From NCBI GenBank assembly GCA_002786025.1, contig NHNW01000014.1, positions 248,001 through 312,000 of the forward strand: DNA of 64,000 nt, given 5' to 3'. The notes under the pieces were generated by a model, which saw nothing but the letters and a program-made list of their open reading frames with translations, ran no database searches and had not been told where the DNA came from. This document shows positions 20,637 through 31,600 of the stretch, piece by piece. The stretch is from Zasmidium citrigriseum (Eukaryota; Ascomycota; Dothideomycetes; Mycosphaerellales; Mycosphaerellaceae). Each line of letters starts with the position of its first letter. Within the stretch, counting starts at the first letter, position 1. The position numbers and the translations under genes were made by a program.

Positions 20637-21156
20637 GGGAGGTTTCAGGGCTGTTGTACGTACGGGAAGGCTGTTAACGCCGTGTACCTGCATGATGCTC
20701 ATGCATGGTCAGGAGCCGGTGAAGGAGTTGTGGAAGGCGACAGTGCGGCCGACTATGACAAGCGGCCCACCTGTTTTCCATTATGGTACACTGAACCGCG
20801 ATCCGCCAGCCCTACATCCCACGAAGCTCGGACGAAATGCTTCTTGCTTCCGCCTAGTAATCGTGTCTGATGGACCAGGCTACCACGTGCGGAACGCGCT
20901 AATGCACCTCTCGGCTTCTGTCCCGGACATAGCACTCGTCCTGCATTATCTCATCAGCCATTGACGAGAAATGGAAAGAAAGTTTTGCTGAATCGCCAGC
21001 GACGTCGTCACTCGGATCATATGTGCAGCAAATCTAGATACTCGCTGCATTATACATATATATCTCAGAGGAATTGCCATCTACCTCGACCCATACACTT
21101 TGCTTTCTCCCTGTTATATTCCACATCTGCAAGTTCACTTGAGCCCCAATTCCAAA
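20637..21156. other. Spacer upstream of aldo-keto reductase
   Basis: About 520 bp; no gene seen. A TATACATATATAT stretch near 21050-21063 is a plausible TATA region for the reductase gene. Confidence 0.5.
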
Positions 21157-22675
21157 ATGACCACCCTCGTCGACAGCGATGACTTCCCTTCCCACCGCCC
21201 CCTCACCACCGCTCCCCCAAGCGTCCTCGGCTACCACCGCATCCTCGCCCCCAACGCCGGAGTGCGCGTCTCGCCCTTGTGTCTAGGATGTAAAGAAACG
21301 CACCCAATAGCCCCAAGCCAAGTCCCATCCGCTGACCTTCTATTCCCCAGGTATGAATTTCGGCGACGCATGGAAATCTTTCATGGGTACGTATATTTCT
21401 AGCTTGACCCGTCGTGGTGTGAGGTTGTGAATTGATTGCATTGTGTAGGAGAATGTTCCAAAGAGACGACATTCGAGATTCTGGATTTCTTTTATCAACA
21501 GGGAGGGAATTTTTTGGATACGGCGAATGGGTATCAGCATGAGCAGAGTGAGGCTTGGGTTGGGGAGTGGATGGAGATGAGGGGTGTTAGGGATCAGATG
21601 GTTGTTGCGACAAAGGTATGTATGTATAACGGGGGAAGAGAGATGGAAGGGCTTACATGTTGTAGTACTCGACTGGGTATCGTACTGGTACGGACCCAAA
21701 AGCCATCCAGAGCAATTACACAGGGAACAATACCAAGTCGATGATGGTGAGTGTGGAGGCTAGTTTGAAGAAGCTCAGGACGAGCTATATCGACGTGCTG
21801 TATGTGCATTGGTGGGACTATACGACGCCTGTGGAAGAGGTTATGAGGTCTTTGAATACTTTGTGTGATCAGGGGAAGGTGCTTTACCTTGGTGAGTTGT
21901 GCGATCGGCTTGCGGTGATGTGCTCTCTGACTGCTCTCAGGTATCAGCGACACGCCGGCTTGGATCGTCAGCAAGGCCAACCAGTGGGCCAGAGATCACG
22001 GCATGCGCCCGTTCGTGGTGTATCAGGGCCAATGGAGCGCGGGGCTGAGGGACTTTGAGCGAGACATTCTTCCCATGTGTGAGGCTGAGGGAATGGGCAT
22101 CGCTCCATGGGTATGTTGCTGCAACACAAACGCTTGCCAGAGATAGTGCGTGCTTACTGACTTCTTCGTCTGTGATAGGGTGCACTGGGCGGTGGCAACT
22201 TCAAGACTGACGAGCAGAGAAAAGCCACAGATGGTCGCAAGATGTGGCAGGTTTCGGAGAAGGACATTGCTGTTTCCCGGGTTTTGGAAAAGATAGCCAA
22301 GGCCAGGGGAAGTATCATCACCGGCATTGCGTACGTGCCTTGTTTGTGATGTTGATGGTGGAAACACTGCTGATATTGTGGTCCAGGCTTGCGTATGTCA
22401 TGCACAAGGCACCAAACGTGTTTCCCATCGTCGGCGGGCGAAAGCTCGAACATCTCAAGGGCAACATCGAGGCGTTGACCATCAAGCTGTCGAAGGAGGA
22501 GATTGAAGAGATCGAAGCAGCTGCGCCATTCGAATATGGCTTCCCTCTCAGCATGCTGTTCTTGGACCAGAAGACGCCATCCTTCAAGGGAAGCGATGTT
22601 TACATGACCAAGATGTCGGTCCAGATTGATACACCGGAGCGTCCCAAGCCAATCGAACCTCGCAGCAAAGCTTGA
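21157..22675 (+). CDS. Aldo-keto reductase, aryl-alcohol dehydrogenase / norsolorinic-acid-reductase type
   Basis: Seven exons: 21157..21289, 21351..21386, 21449..21615, 21666..21891, 21941..22110, 22179..22330, 22387..22675, giving 390 aa with all joins in frame. Exon 2 is only 36 nt. The catalytic tetrad is visible: Asp and Tyr in LDTANGYQHEQSE, Lys in VVATKYSTG, His in LYVHWWDY. The NADPH-binding C-terminal part includes HKAPNVFPIVGGRK and NIEALTIKLSKEEIEEIEAA. Members reduce aromatic aldehydes or polyketide intermediates; no biosynthetic core gene lies nearby, so a secondary-metabolite role is not supported here. It is the most intron-rich gene of the window. Confidence 0.92.
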
Positions 22676-23775
22676 AGAGGCGCGTTGTTGTGGTGCCCTG
22701 ACTCGGGAAGATCGAGATGGAAGCCAAACAACGCATGGGTAGATAGTCATGCCGAAACTTGTTCGTCTGCAGCCACGAGCTCTCCCGCATGTGATGCCGA
22801 TGGATTGTCGGGAACACAGATCCGCCCTTGCATGGTCGCACGTAAGCGGTGAACAATGGCGGAGAAATACAACATGGTGAGAGGGCGTCCCTTGCATGAA
22901 GATGCCGACCTCACCTCATCGTCCACCTTATAGTCCGTAGTATGGCACGTCGTCCGCATTGCTGATCCTTGCATGCTGTCCGTACGAGATGCAGTTGGAT
23001 GTTGTAGCCGGAGGTCAGGAATTGGGAGTGTTGTTGTTGTTTTTGTTCACCACAGCCGTTTTGCATGGGTGCACAGACACCGTTTCACAGCAATTGCGGC
23101 CTTAGCACTTGCCGCGCTGGTCGGCGACACCACGAATAGACGTCATGAAGGTGGCAGGGAAGGCGTGCTCGAGAGGAGTGCCTTCCTTCTTCTCATATCG
23201 ACAACCCTCGTGTTTCATACCGCATCGCATCGAAGAGACAACCAGACGGAAGTTGAGCAGTAGCCAACGGCTAGCCAATTTACTAACCCTAAGCTCCCGT
23301 GCTTTCCACCAATCGCGCGGGCGAATGTTTGGGCCAGTTTAATGAGGTGCCCCAAACCCAACAAGTTCTCTGCCTTCCCCAGCGACAGCGACCGCGACAA
23401 CCCTTTCCGTCGACCACGCCTGGCCTTTCCGTCGACGACGCTCCCTCGAGCTCTGTCACTGTCACTCGTTTCGTCCGCCAGCGCGTCGCCCAGTCCTTCA
23501 ACACCACCCGCCGCAGCATGCTCCACGCCCGTCCGCACGCGTCGACCCCGAGCTCGTAGGCCCGTACCGACCGATCCATACAATCACAACACTCCCGGCA
23601 CCGCACCGCTCGCTGGGCTCCAGGAACCAGACTTTGCGACGCCCGAGACCCTGCCGTCCTGAGTCGCAGGCGAAGAATGCTCCAAAGGGGCAGCGACTGT
23701 CGCTCCAATGGCGATCCAGACCACCCGCGCAGCTTGACCAGCTCGACTTCCCGAGGGCATCAACACCGCCGGCAT
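22676..23775. other. Spacer between aldo-keto reductase and SH3 membrane protein genes
   Basis: About 1.1 kb. No gene recognised; overlapping open frames at 23215-23800 on both strands are Arg/Ser/Pro-rich and mutually antisense. Part is probably the promoter and 5' leader of the next gene. Confidence 0.45.
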
Positions 23776-25555
23776 ATGCGTCCTGCAGATCCACCGCAAC
23801 ATGGGGTTCGCCACCCCAGGAGGCGACGGCGAGATAATATCACAACGTCCATAGCCATATGCGCATTGCTCGCCGGCAGCTCAACAACCGCAATGGCTCA
23901 GAACTGCGTGCCGCTCACCGACTCCACCGAATGCCCCGGATTCAGCGCAGCTTCGGTCAGCACAGACAACAGCGTTGCCAGCCTTTTTCCATTTCTCTAC
24001 CAAGTCACCGATACCGCATCGTTCGACAGCAGTCTGCGAGACTACATCGCACGAAATTACACGCAGCAACAGTACGTACCTGGCGATTCGATGAGATGGC
24101 CGGGAGCTAACAGGGATCAGATACCAAAACTTACTGGGATGCTCTAATGTGAATCTCGATAACACTACAGACTTCTACGCCAGATATACCACGACCGTAT
24201 TGTGTAATACTGTTGTCCAGAATTCCGTCAGTAATTGCGGCCTCACCGGCGATGCAACACGACCACTCTGTGCCGACTCGTGCGCCGAGTTTGCGCAGAA
24301 CGAGCAAGAAATTGTCGCTAGTAACATTTGCGGCACCTCGAGCGACTCCAACGATGTGCTCAGGCAGATCCGTGCGGACTTTACGAATTGCGCACTACCT
24401 GCAAACTCCCTCACTCAATCATGCATCCAGGCCACCGACAACCAGCCTAACGACTGCGGATTTACAGACAACCTTGTCGGCCTGTGCCAATTCTGTTCGC
24501 AAAGCACACAGAACGGCACCGACTCATGTTGCGTGTTTGCCAACACCACCGAGAGATGCCAGGACGTGACTCTACCAATTGTTGCTGCTTCTGGTTTGGC
24601 AACGCCGGTCACGTTGACCGTTTCCCAAACAGCAACGACCACCGCAACGCCGAGCGGTTTCCAAACCACAGGCGCTGAAAGCAACAATGGGCTGAGCAAA
24701 GGTGCGGTGGCAGGTGTAGCAATCGGATCGATCTTGGGTGCTTTGCTACTCCTTGGCCTTATCATCGCAGGATGCTTGCTACTTAAGCGACGCAGAGACC
24801 GTAGTCCGGCTACCAGCGTTTTCAACCAGCCTGCTCCTGGACGCGCGCAACCAGAAATGTCTTCATATCACGATGGTACTAGAGACAACCAGGACCGGAC
24901 AGGTCTTGCAATTCTTGGTGGAGGACGGGTTGCCAGAATGGCGGCGCTGGAAGGGGATGCTGACTCTGCCCACGACTCGCCATACCACATGGCTGCTTAC
25001 GCCAAGGACACTTCCGAAGAGGAGGACACGCCAGAGTCAAGGCTGGCACCACCACCTAAGCGCAGTGGTTCACTTTCGAGCGGCTCTCAGCTTGCCGTCG
25101 GAGGCGCGGCAGAGCCCGACACCTCACCGAGCTCTGGCGCTGAATACACCTCGCCGGAATCTCAAGGCCAGAGCGAGCAACTCGGCTTCTTCAAGGACTA
25201 TTACTCCCAGGACGAGATCCGGCCTAGCGACCTTGTGTCAACTCTTTGGGCGTACGAGCCGCGAGCTGCGGACGAATTCCAGCTCGAGCGAGGCGACATG
25301 ATCAAGGTGCTCGGCATCTGGGACGATGGTTGGGCAACGGGTGTGCGAGTACGACAGAGGGCAGAGGACTGGAGGCCCGAAGGCAAAGTGCAACGTGACA
25401 GCGGACTCAGCGCCCCTCCAGACACCTCTGACGAGGGCGAAGTCAAGGCTTTCCCTCTGGTCTGCGTCTGCCTGCCTCAACATTGGCGAAAGACCATAGA
25501 GGGCGACTCGACAGAAGGTTCAGGGCCTGCAGGATTCCCCGAACGAGGGTCCTAG
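23776..25555 (+). CDS. Single-pass membrane protein with Cys-rich ectodomain and C-terminal SH3 domain
   Basis: Exons 23776..24071 and 24121..25555 give 576 aa; an in-frame ATG at 23677 is an alternative. A hydrophobic N-terminal segment (ITTSIAICALLAG, ending at AMAQN) looks like a signal sequence. The ectodomain (about 45-250) is Cys-rich and starts NCVPLTDSTECPGF; the splice joins NYTQQQ to YQNLLGCSNVNLDNTTDFY, restoring a conserved motif. One membrane helix (about 290-325, AGVAIGSILGALLLLGLIIA) is followed by KRRRDR. The cytosolic tail holds an SH3 domain from about 466 (VSTLWAYEPRAADEFQLERG, then ILG-type WDDGWATG and a final AFPLVCV). Proteins of this layout occur widely in Pezizomycotina; the function is not known to me, with a surface sensor or adaptor as the obvious guess. 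Confidence 0.85.
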
Positions 25556-26423
25556 AACGACCTTATGGAGTATTTCTCCCGACATGGATACGACTCTTGA
25601 CGGCATTATGGCATAGCGCAGGCGTTTGGAAGGCTCTTTTGCAAGCGAGCGAGCATCTTCCCACCACAACCACCACTTTTCTCATCTTCTCCGGAGGCAT
25701 TCCCACAGACATCGCCACCATGGTATTTGCTTTCCACAGCTGCTCTATACCCAAGATTATATTTGTCTTTGCTGATTGCTGTTTCTCTTGCTTTGCGAAG
25801 TTTGGATCACAACAGACGCGACATTGGATTCTTGGACGCCGTATCATCGACCACTACTGTGCAGCAGTTACATACTTGTCAGCCAGGAGGAAGAAGCGTC
25901 TGGCGGAACAAAAGAGATTAAGGATACCCAATGTAGATGATAGTTGTCTAATGTATGTAACTGCGGACGAAAGAGAAGATTGCAAACACAAGAACACTTT
26001 ATTGTCTTTCATTCGGCGCCGAAAGGCAGCGGAATTTAACCCCCAAATCGCGCAGAGTCGGATGAATTTTGCACCACAAAGAACGCCCCTCGGACCCGGG
26101 ATTTTTACTTGTTCCTGGACCAGCGAGCCAGCGAGCGCCGAGGTTTTGGTAAGCAATTACTGTTAAGGAACTTCAGGACTTTGCATACCACCCAAGTGTA
26201 TTGAGTTTGTGTTGCGCGTATACTCGATTCAGATAGATATAGACCTTATTCTCTCTTATAAAGGCGGACGGTAGCGTCTCGTGGGTTCTGGATTTTGCCA
26301 CCGAACGAGCTTTTGAGGAGGAAGAGATATATGCAACGGGTCGTCATTCAGAGAGGACGAGCCTTACTGCGGTCAACGAGAATTTTGAGAATATACACGA
26401 CTACGACGAGAAGAAACAACAAG
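25556..26423. other. Spacer upstream of hemerythrin-like gene
   Basis: About 870 bp. The 227-codon frame at 25483..26166 overlaps the end of the SH3 gene in another phase and has no domain character. A TATAAAG lies near 26256, upstream of the hemerythrin-like gene. Confidence 0.45.
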
Positions 26424-27084
26424 ATGGCAGCCCAAGATCACCCCTTCGAGAAAATGGAAGACCAAGGGGTCCCCAAACATCCCTCACCAACAAAAGTCGC
26501 CGCGCCAAAGAAAGAAGACCAAGAAGAAAACCTGCCGAAACTGAGTCCCCAGGAGTTTCGACAGTTTAATCGTATGTCGGAGCATATGGATATGTTTGTA
26601 CGTCCTCCCATCATTCACCCCAAATCACGATCTCATACTGACTCTGCTTGTGTAGCACGAAAACTTCCGCCGCACCTGGAACATGCTCTACAACGCCGCC
26701 TCCTCCAACAAACGCCCCCAAGGAATGTCCATCCGACAATTCCTCTCCCAAATCCTCGAATTCTGCCATCATTTGACGATCCACCACACCATCGAAGAGC
26801 AACACATCTTCCCGATCCTCGCGCGGAAAATGGACATCTTCAAAGACGACGGGAGGCATTTGGAGCAGCACAAGGGAATCCATGAGGGCGTGGAGAAGTT
26901 GGAGGAATTTGTGGCTGATGTGAAGAGTGGGGAGAGGGAACTGGATTTGAGGGAGTTGAAGGGGGTGATGGATTCCTTTGGGAATGTGCTGTGGACGCAT
27001 TTGGATGAGGAGGTGAAGACTCTGAGGGCGGAGAATATGAGGAGGTTTTGGACGTTGGAGGAGATGAGGAGGATGCCCATGTAG
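26424..27084 (+). CDS. Hemerythrin-like HHE cation-binding protein
   Basis: Exons 26424..26597 and 26656..27084 give 200 aa (start MAAQDHPFEKMEDQ; a start at 26331 would add a basic N-terminus). The His/Glu ligands of the four-helix di-iron bundle are visible: MSEHMDMF, then HENFRRTWNML, EFCHHLTIHHTIEEQHIFP, LEQHKGIHEGVEKLEEF and LWTHLDEEV. Such proteins bind iron and oxygen or serve in metal or nitrosative stress; the exact role in filamentous fungi is unclear. The stop codon is only 31 bp from the stop of the convergent DCC1 gene, so the 3' untranslated regions must overlap. Confidence 0.88.
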
Positions 27085-27115
27085 GATTTTTGTTGGGATA
27101 GAGGTAGATAGGGGT

Positions 27116-28205
27116 TTAAGCGGTCCTCTTTGCTGATTTGAATTTCTCGTGCCATTTTCTTTTCGCTCCGAGGGCGGATTTGGCTTCTTCTGCGGCGCCT
27201 GCTGTGCTGTCGGTGGTGGTTTGGCCGTCGATGAAGGTGATTGATTTGCCGCTGTCTTGCAGGCTATACCAGCCTTTCAGAGCTGGTAGATCGCACTTGC
27301 TTCGCCATGCTTCCGGTACAGCATCTTTCCATGCTTTAAGGAAGCCAGCCGTATCCGTTGCTCGTCCGCCAGATCGAGCTTCAAGTTGGCTCAGGCCGAC
27401 GAAGCGAACGCATCTCTCTTCGTTGATAGCCAGGTTGCCGCCTGTAGACTTCGATGATATGCTGGCAAAGATGCCCGTGAGCAGCTCTAGAGGCCACTCT
27501 TCTTTGAGGTCCATTGCAAAGACGGGGATGTCATCTGCTATAAAGGGGTCCTGTAGATTGACTCCATCCGCTGTAGCTGCTGTGAGAGCCGTCTCCCATA
27601 CTTGCACCTTGACCTTGGCGCTGGGTATGAAGCAGCCTGGCGGATTAATGGATTCAAAGCAAGCCAATTCTGACCAGCCTTCTTCGCATTCAGCCTGGCT
27701 GAGAGGGATGTGCGAGAACAGCTCGGCTTTGGAGATGGACTTTGATGATCCGAAGCTGCCGGTGGAGGCGTAGACTGGTAGGGCTTTCTTGATGAACGAT
27801 ACCGCGGATCGTTTAGGTGCTGCCGTGAGCTCAAGCGTAGAGTCGCATTTTGCTATAGCCTCAAGGGCATTGCTCGAATCATCTCCAGTCCGGCATGGTT
27901 GAGTCAAGTACACACTGTTCGAAGTGTTGACCTGGCGTATGTCGTACGTCTTGTCTGGCGTGCATAACACAGCGTTGGTGTCTTTTGCGGTACCATCAAT
28001 GTTCTGGACGGATTTGAGCTGCAATCTGTGTTATTCATTAGAAATTGTCATGAAGCAGATCGATCAAGTTCAGCTGTACCCACAGCAGCGGCGTCTCCGA
28101 TGTGACCAGTGCTAGCAGTTCGGAGGGCAGCTCAAGCAGGCGGAAGTGTTGGAGGTCACTTTCGGGGAGTATGGAGATTTGGATGCCGTTCTCCGCGGGC
28201 GGCAT
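27116..28205 (-). CDS. DCC1: Sister chromatid cohesion protein Dcc1 (Ctf18-RFC subunit)
   Basis: Exons 28080..28205 and 27116..28018 give 342 aa. Exon 1 (MPPAENGIQISILPE...) ends at CTGCTGTGG; the acceptor that keeps the frame is TTGCAG at 28021..28019, joining LLW to LKSVQN. The family core is clear: NAVLCTPDKTYDIRQVNTSN followed by SVYLTQP, and the winged-helix C-terminal half ends with WHEKFKSAKRTA. Dcc1 with Ctf8 joins Ctf18-RFC, which loads PCNA on the leading strand and supports cohesion during S phase. Partners are not in the window. It is divergent from the Bud3-like gene, sharing a 440-bp promoter region. Confidence 0.88.
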
Positions 28206-28645
28206 GTCTGCTGTGGAGACGAATGAGAGTTTTGTGAACTGTCAGGTTCGTGTTTGGTGAGAGAGAGTCTGCTGCAGTGCGATTCCCCGGTCAGGTGGGG
28301 ACGCGCTCAGACGCGATTAGACTTTCGCTTGTGGGCGGCTACGGGGCAGATCCCTGTCGTGTCGCCTCAATGCACGTCGCATCAGGTCGAAGCTTCCTGC
28401 GCTTCCCAGTTCCTGCAGCTGTTTTGGGCACAGCAGGAGGGAAGGCCTGACTTTGTGCGCTGCTCGCCAAAGGTTCGTGCGCCGGTTGTGTTTACTGCCT
28501 CGACGCGACCAGCACAGCATGCCCTCACGACCGTAACGACGCGACGACACGAGATAATGAGCAGTCAATACCGGACCACAGCTACACCTCCGTCTCCTCT
28601 CCACGCGACATAGTCCACCCCTCCCCCATATCGATCGCCGCGGCC
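28206..28645. other. Divergent promoter, DCC1 / Bud3-like GEF
   Basis: About 440 bp between two divergent genes. No gene; a bidirectional promoter is inferred from layout only. Confidence 0.5.
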
Positions 28646-31600
28646 ATGGCGACCGTCATACCGGGGCCGCCTGCGCTGTCAGGAGAGCTGGCCCTCTTTC
28701 ACACCACCGACCCGTTGCTCAGCAACTCCCCCGTCCTTATCTTCCACGGTCCTGCATCCACCATTGGCGCGACCAGCTCGCGCATACAGGTCCACGTCTT
28801 CACGCCCGCCGGCCTCGCTTCCTATTCGCGCCTCTCAGTTTCCCCGAACTCGCCATTCTACTCGGCTGTCAGCAACTTGCCACGGGAAGAGCAGGGTGAC
28901 GAGGTCTGCCGCGGTCTGGCCTTTGGCTTGAAGAAGTACTTCGAGGAACTGCCCGAGGCTGTGAAGAAGACATGGGCAACGCAGGTCAAGACGCCTTCGA
29001 CTGGTGCGTTGTTCGGGGACGATCATATCGCCATCTTGGCGACGCGGATGAACAGGATAGAGAACGTTGATGACGTTGTTGGGGACATCTCGGAGGCATT
29101 CTGCGAGCAGCGATTATCCTGGCTAGATGTTGACGTTCTGCTACCCACGGGAACCATCAAAGATCGATCCGATTCGGCTGGATCCGAGGATCTGGACGAT
29201 CACGAACTACTCCAGCAGAGGTTTGGACGATATGCAGACCTTGTTGAGAGCTTTGGCGATATCACTTTCTTGCCGACATCGAAATTGAAGCGAGCGCCAT
29301 CGAAGGCGAATGCCATTGGCAGAAGCGCTTCTTTCGCTCGACATCAAAAGGAGAATGTTCGGAAGGAGTTGCATGAACTGCTGAATACTGAGGCCAGTTA
29401 TGTGGGGCGTTTGGAGGAATTGCAGGGTCTTTCCGGCAGGCTCGGGGCAGATTTGAAGGAGAGTCTTCAACAGCAGCTGGCAGAGATCTTCCCATCGAGC
29501 ATCGGCCAGATATTGGAGGTGAACTCAGGATTCTTGGAGACCATTAAGAGTATCATCAATGAAACCGAGGCCGCAGCAGAGGACGACATTGAGAACTCGC
29601 AGGAGATCGACCCGAATACTCCTACGACGCCTGAACCAGGATCAGACTTGCAAGGAGTGTATCCAATCGCACAATGCTTGCTTCAGTGGTTTCCCCGGTT
29701 CGCAGAGTTGTACAAAGACTATCTTGGAAGTCATGCGCAGGCATCCCAGACGTTGCGAACCCTACTTCGAAATGGCGATTCCCTGTCAACGGAGCTGCAA
29801 GAAGTTGGGGAACAAAAGCTGATATCGTTACTAATCGAACCCGTCCAAAGACTGCCGCGTTACAATCTCTACATCGACAGCATCACGAAGCAGCTTCCGA
29901 CCCGACATCCTGCGTTGAAGCCCTTACTCAGAGCCAGAGACATTATCACAGAGATATGCGCAGAGAACGAAGGCTCTGAAGCTGCCGCGATTGTTGAGCG
30001 CCTGCGTGCACGAACCCTTGGCTGGCCAGGCGATATTGACATCAAAGGTCGTTTGATCACTGGAGCCGATTTCGTGGAGTTGGTACCACCGCACGGCCTC
30101 GAACGATGCGATGGCGTCCGTGGGATGCTTCTCCTGTTCACAGATGGCATCGTCGTTGTCGAAAAGTCGCCCAACTGCAAAACGACTGCTCGTTCTCTGG
30201 TGACAGAATTGGAAAGTGGATCATTGCCAACAAGATCAGTAGAAAGTCTCTCTGATACCGCTGGTGAGCTCCACTTCGTTCGTCGACTACAATTGGATGC
30301 AGTGCAGTGCACAGAGAGCCACGATGGCCAAGCATTGCAGTTGCTCACTTTTTTTGAACTCGCGATGGGCGCTTTGGCTGCAAGAGAAGCTATCCTCGAC
30401 TCTTGCCAGATTGTACGCCTGGAGAACGCTTACGACGGCAAGGTCTCTCGCTTCGTTGAGGAAGTATGCAAAGCGAGAGTCGAAAGTCGGTTCTCTGAAG
30501 CAGAGCGTGAATCTGGCAGGTGGGAGTTTCGTGCCACAGATCTGGCATCGGACAGCCTTGGTATTCTCAGCGCTATCTTCGAAGACGCAAACGTTGAGCA
30601 TGTCGAAGCCAGAGGCAGCAAAGCGGCAGTGCGCATCGTGGTCGACGTTGAAAAGCATGACGAACGTCCAGTCGCAGGACAGAATGGCATCCGCACTGTC
30701 GTAAATCTGAGTCCAGGACGGGAAGGGCTTTGGCGCATGGCCATCGAATCAGTCGATGGCAGTCTTGGGCGTGAACACATCGAGACTCCAGACCTCGTCC
30801 CTGCGATACGTCGAAAGCTCGCCTCACTGACGAGTGGCCGCTTCGCCATCGAGCAACCTGCCATGACAGCCTGCATGTTAGGCCGGAATCTGGACATATT
30901 GCAGTCCCTCGAACTACAGATTGCCGCGCAGGACGATGGCAACGACCGAACTCAACTCCTTCCTCCTGAACGGATACATCGGCCGAAGTCTCCAAAGAAG
31001 CTCCTTTCCAGCTTCTTGTCAAGTGTAGGTCCTGGCGATGAGCCTCGAAACTTGCTCAGAAAGGAGTCTAGGGATTTGCCAGCGTTTTCGATCTCTGCAC
31101 AGCCATCGCTGTCTCGAATACCTACTACTGCACCGAACAAGCCTCCAAGTCGGGAATCTCGACCGTCTTCAAGGGACCAGACCGCAATCTCCTTCTCATC
31201 GACCTCCAGCGAACCTCCTTCTGTCCATTTGAAGAAGCTCGAAGACACGCTATCAGCCTATGTGCTTGCGCTTCAGGCTCGCAAGGGCAACATTGTTGGC
31301 AAGAATCTCAAGATGCGCCTCATTGCAGACGACCTTCTTGTCAATGAGCTCTACAACAGCCTGCTCGAAGATCCCAATATGATGGTATTGGCTGCGCAGG
31401 CTCCTTTGGACGTTCTGTTCGCCGCATTCGAAAAGTTCCTCAACGCGGCCTGGAAGGAAAGCATCGGAGAAGTCATGCCAACAGCAGTACTGCGAGATAT
31501 TCAGTCGAAGGCAGAGTCGCTGTTTCCGAGAGACTTTGACGAGTACTTCAAATCAGCACTTGGCAAGCTGGCGCCTCAGAACCAACGCGCATTCAAGGGC

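Noticed and set aside
25483..26166. 227-codon plus frame
   Set aside because: Starts inside the SH3 gene in another phase and continues into its 3' flank; no family character.
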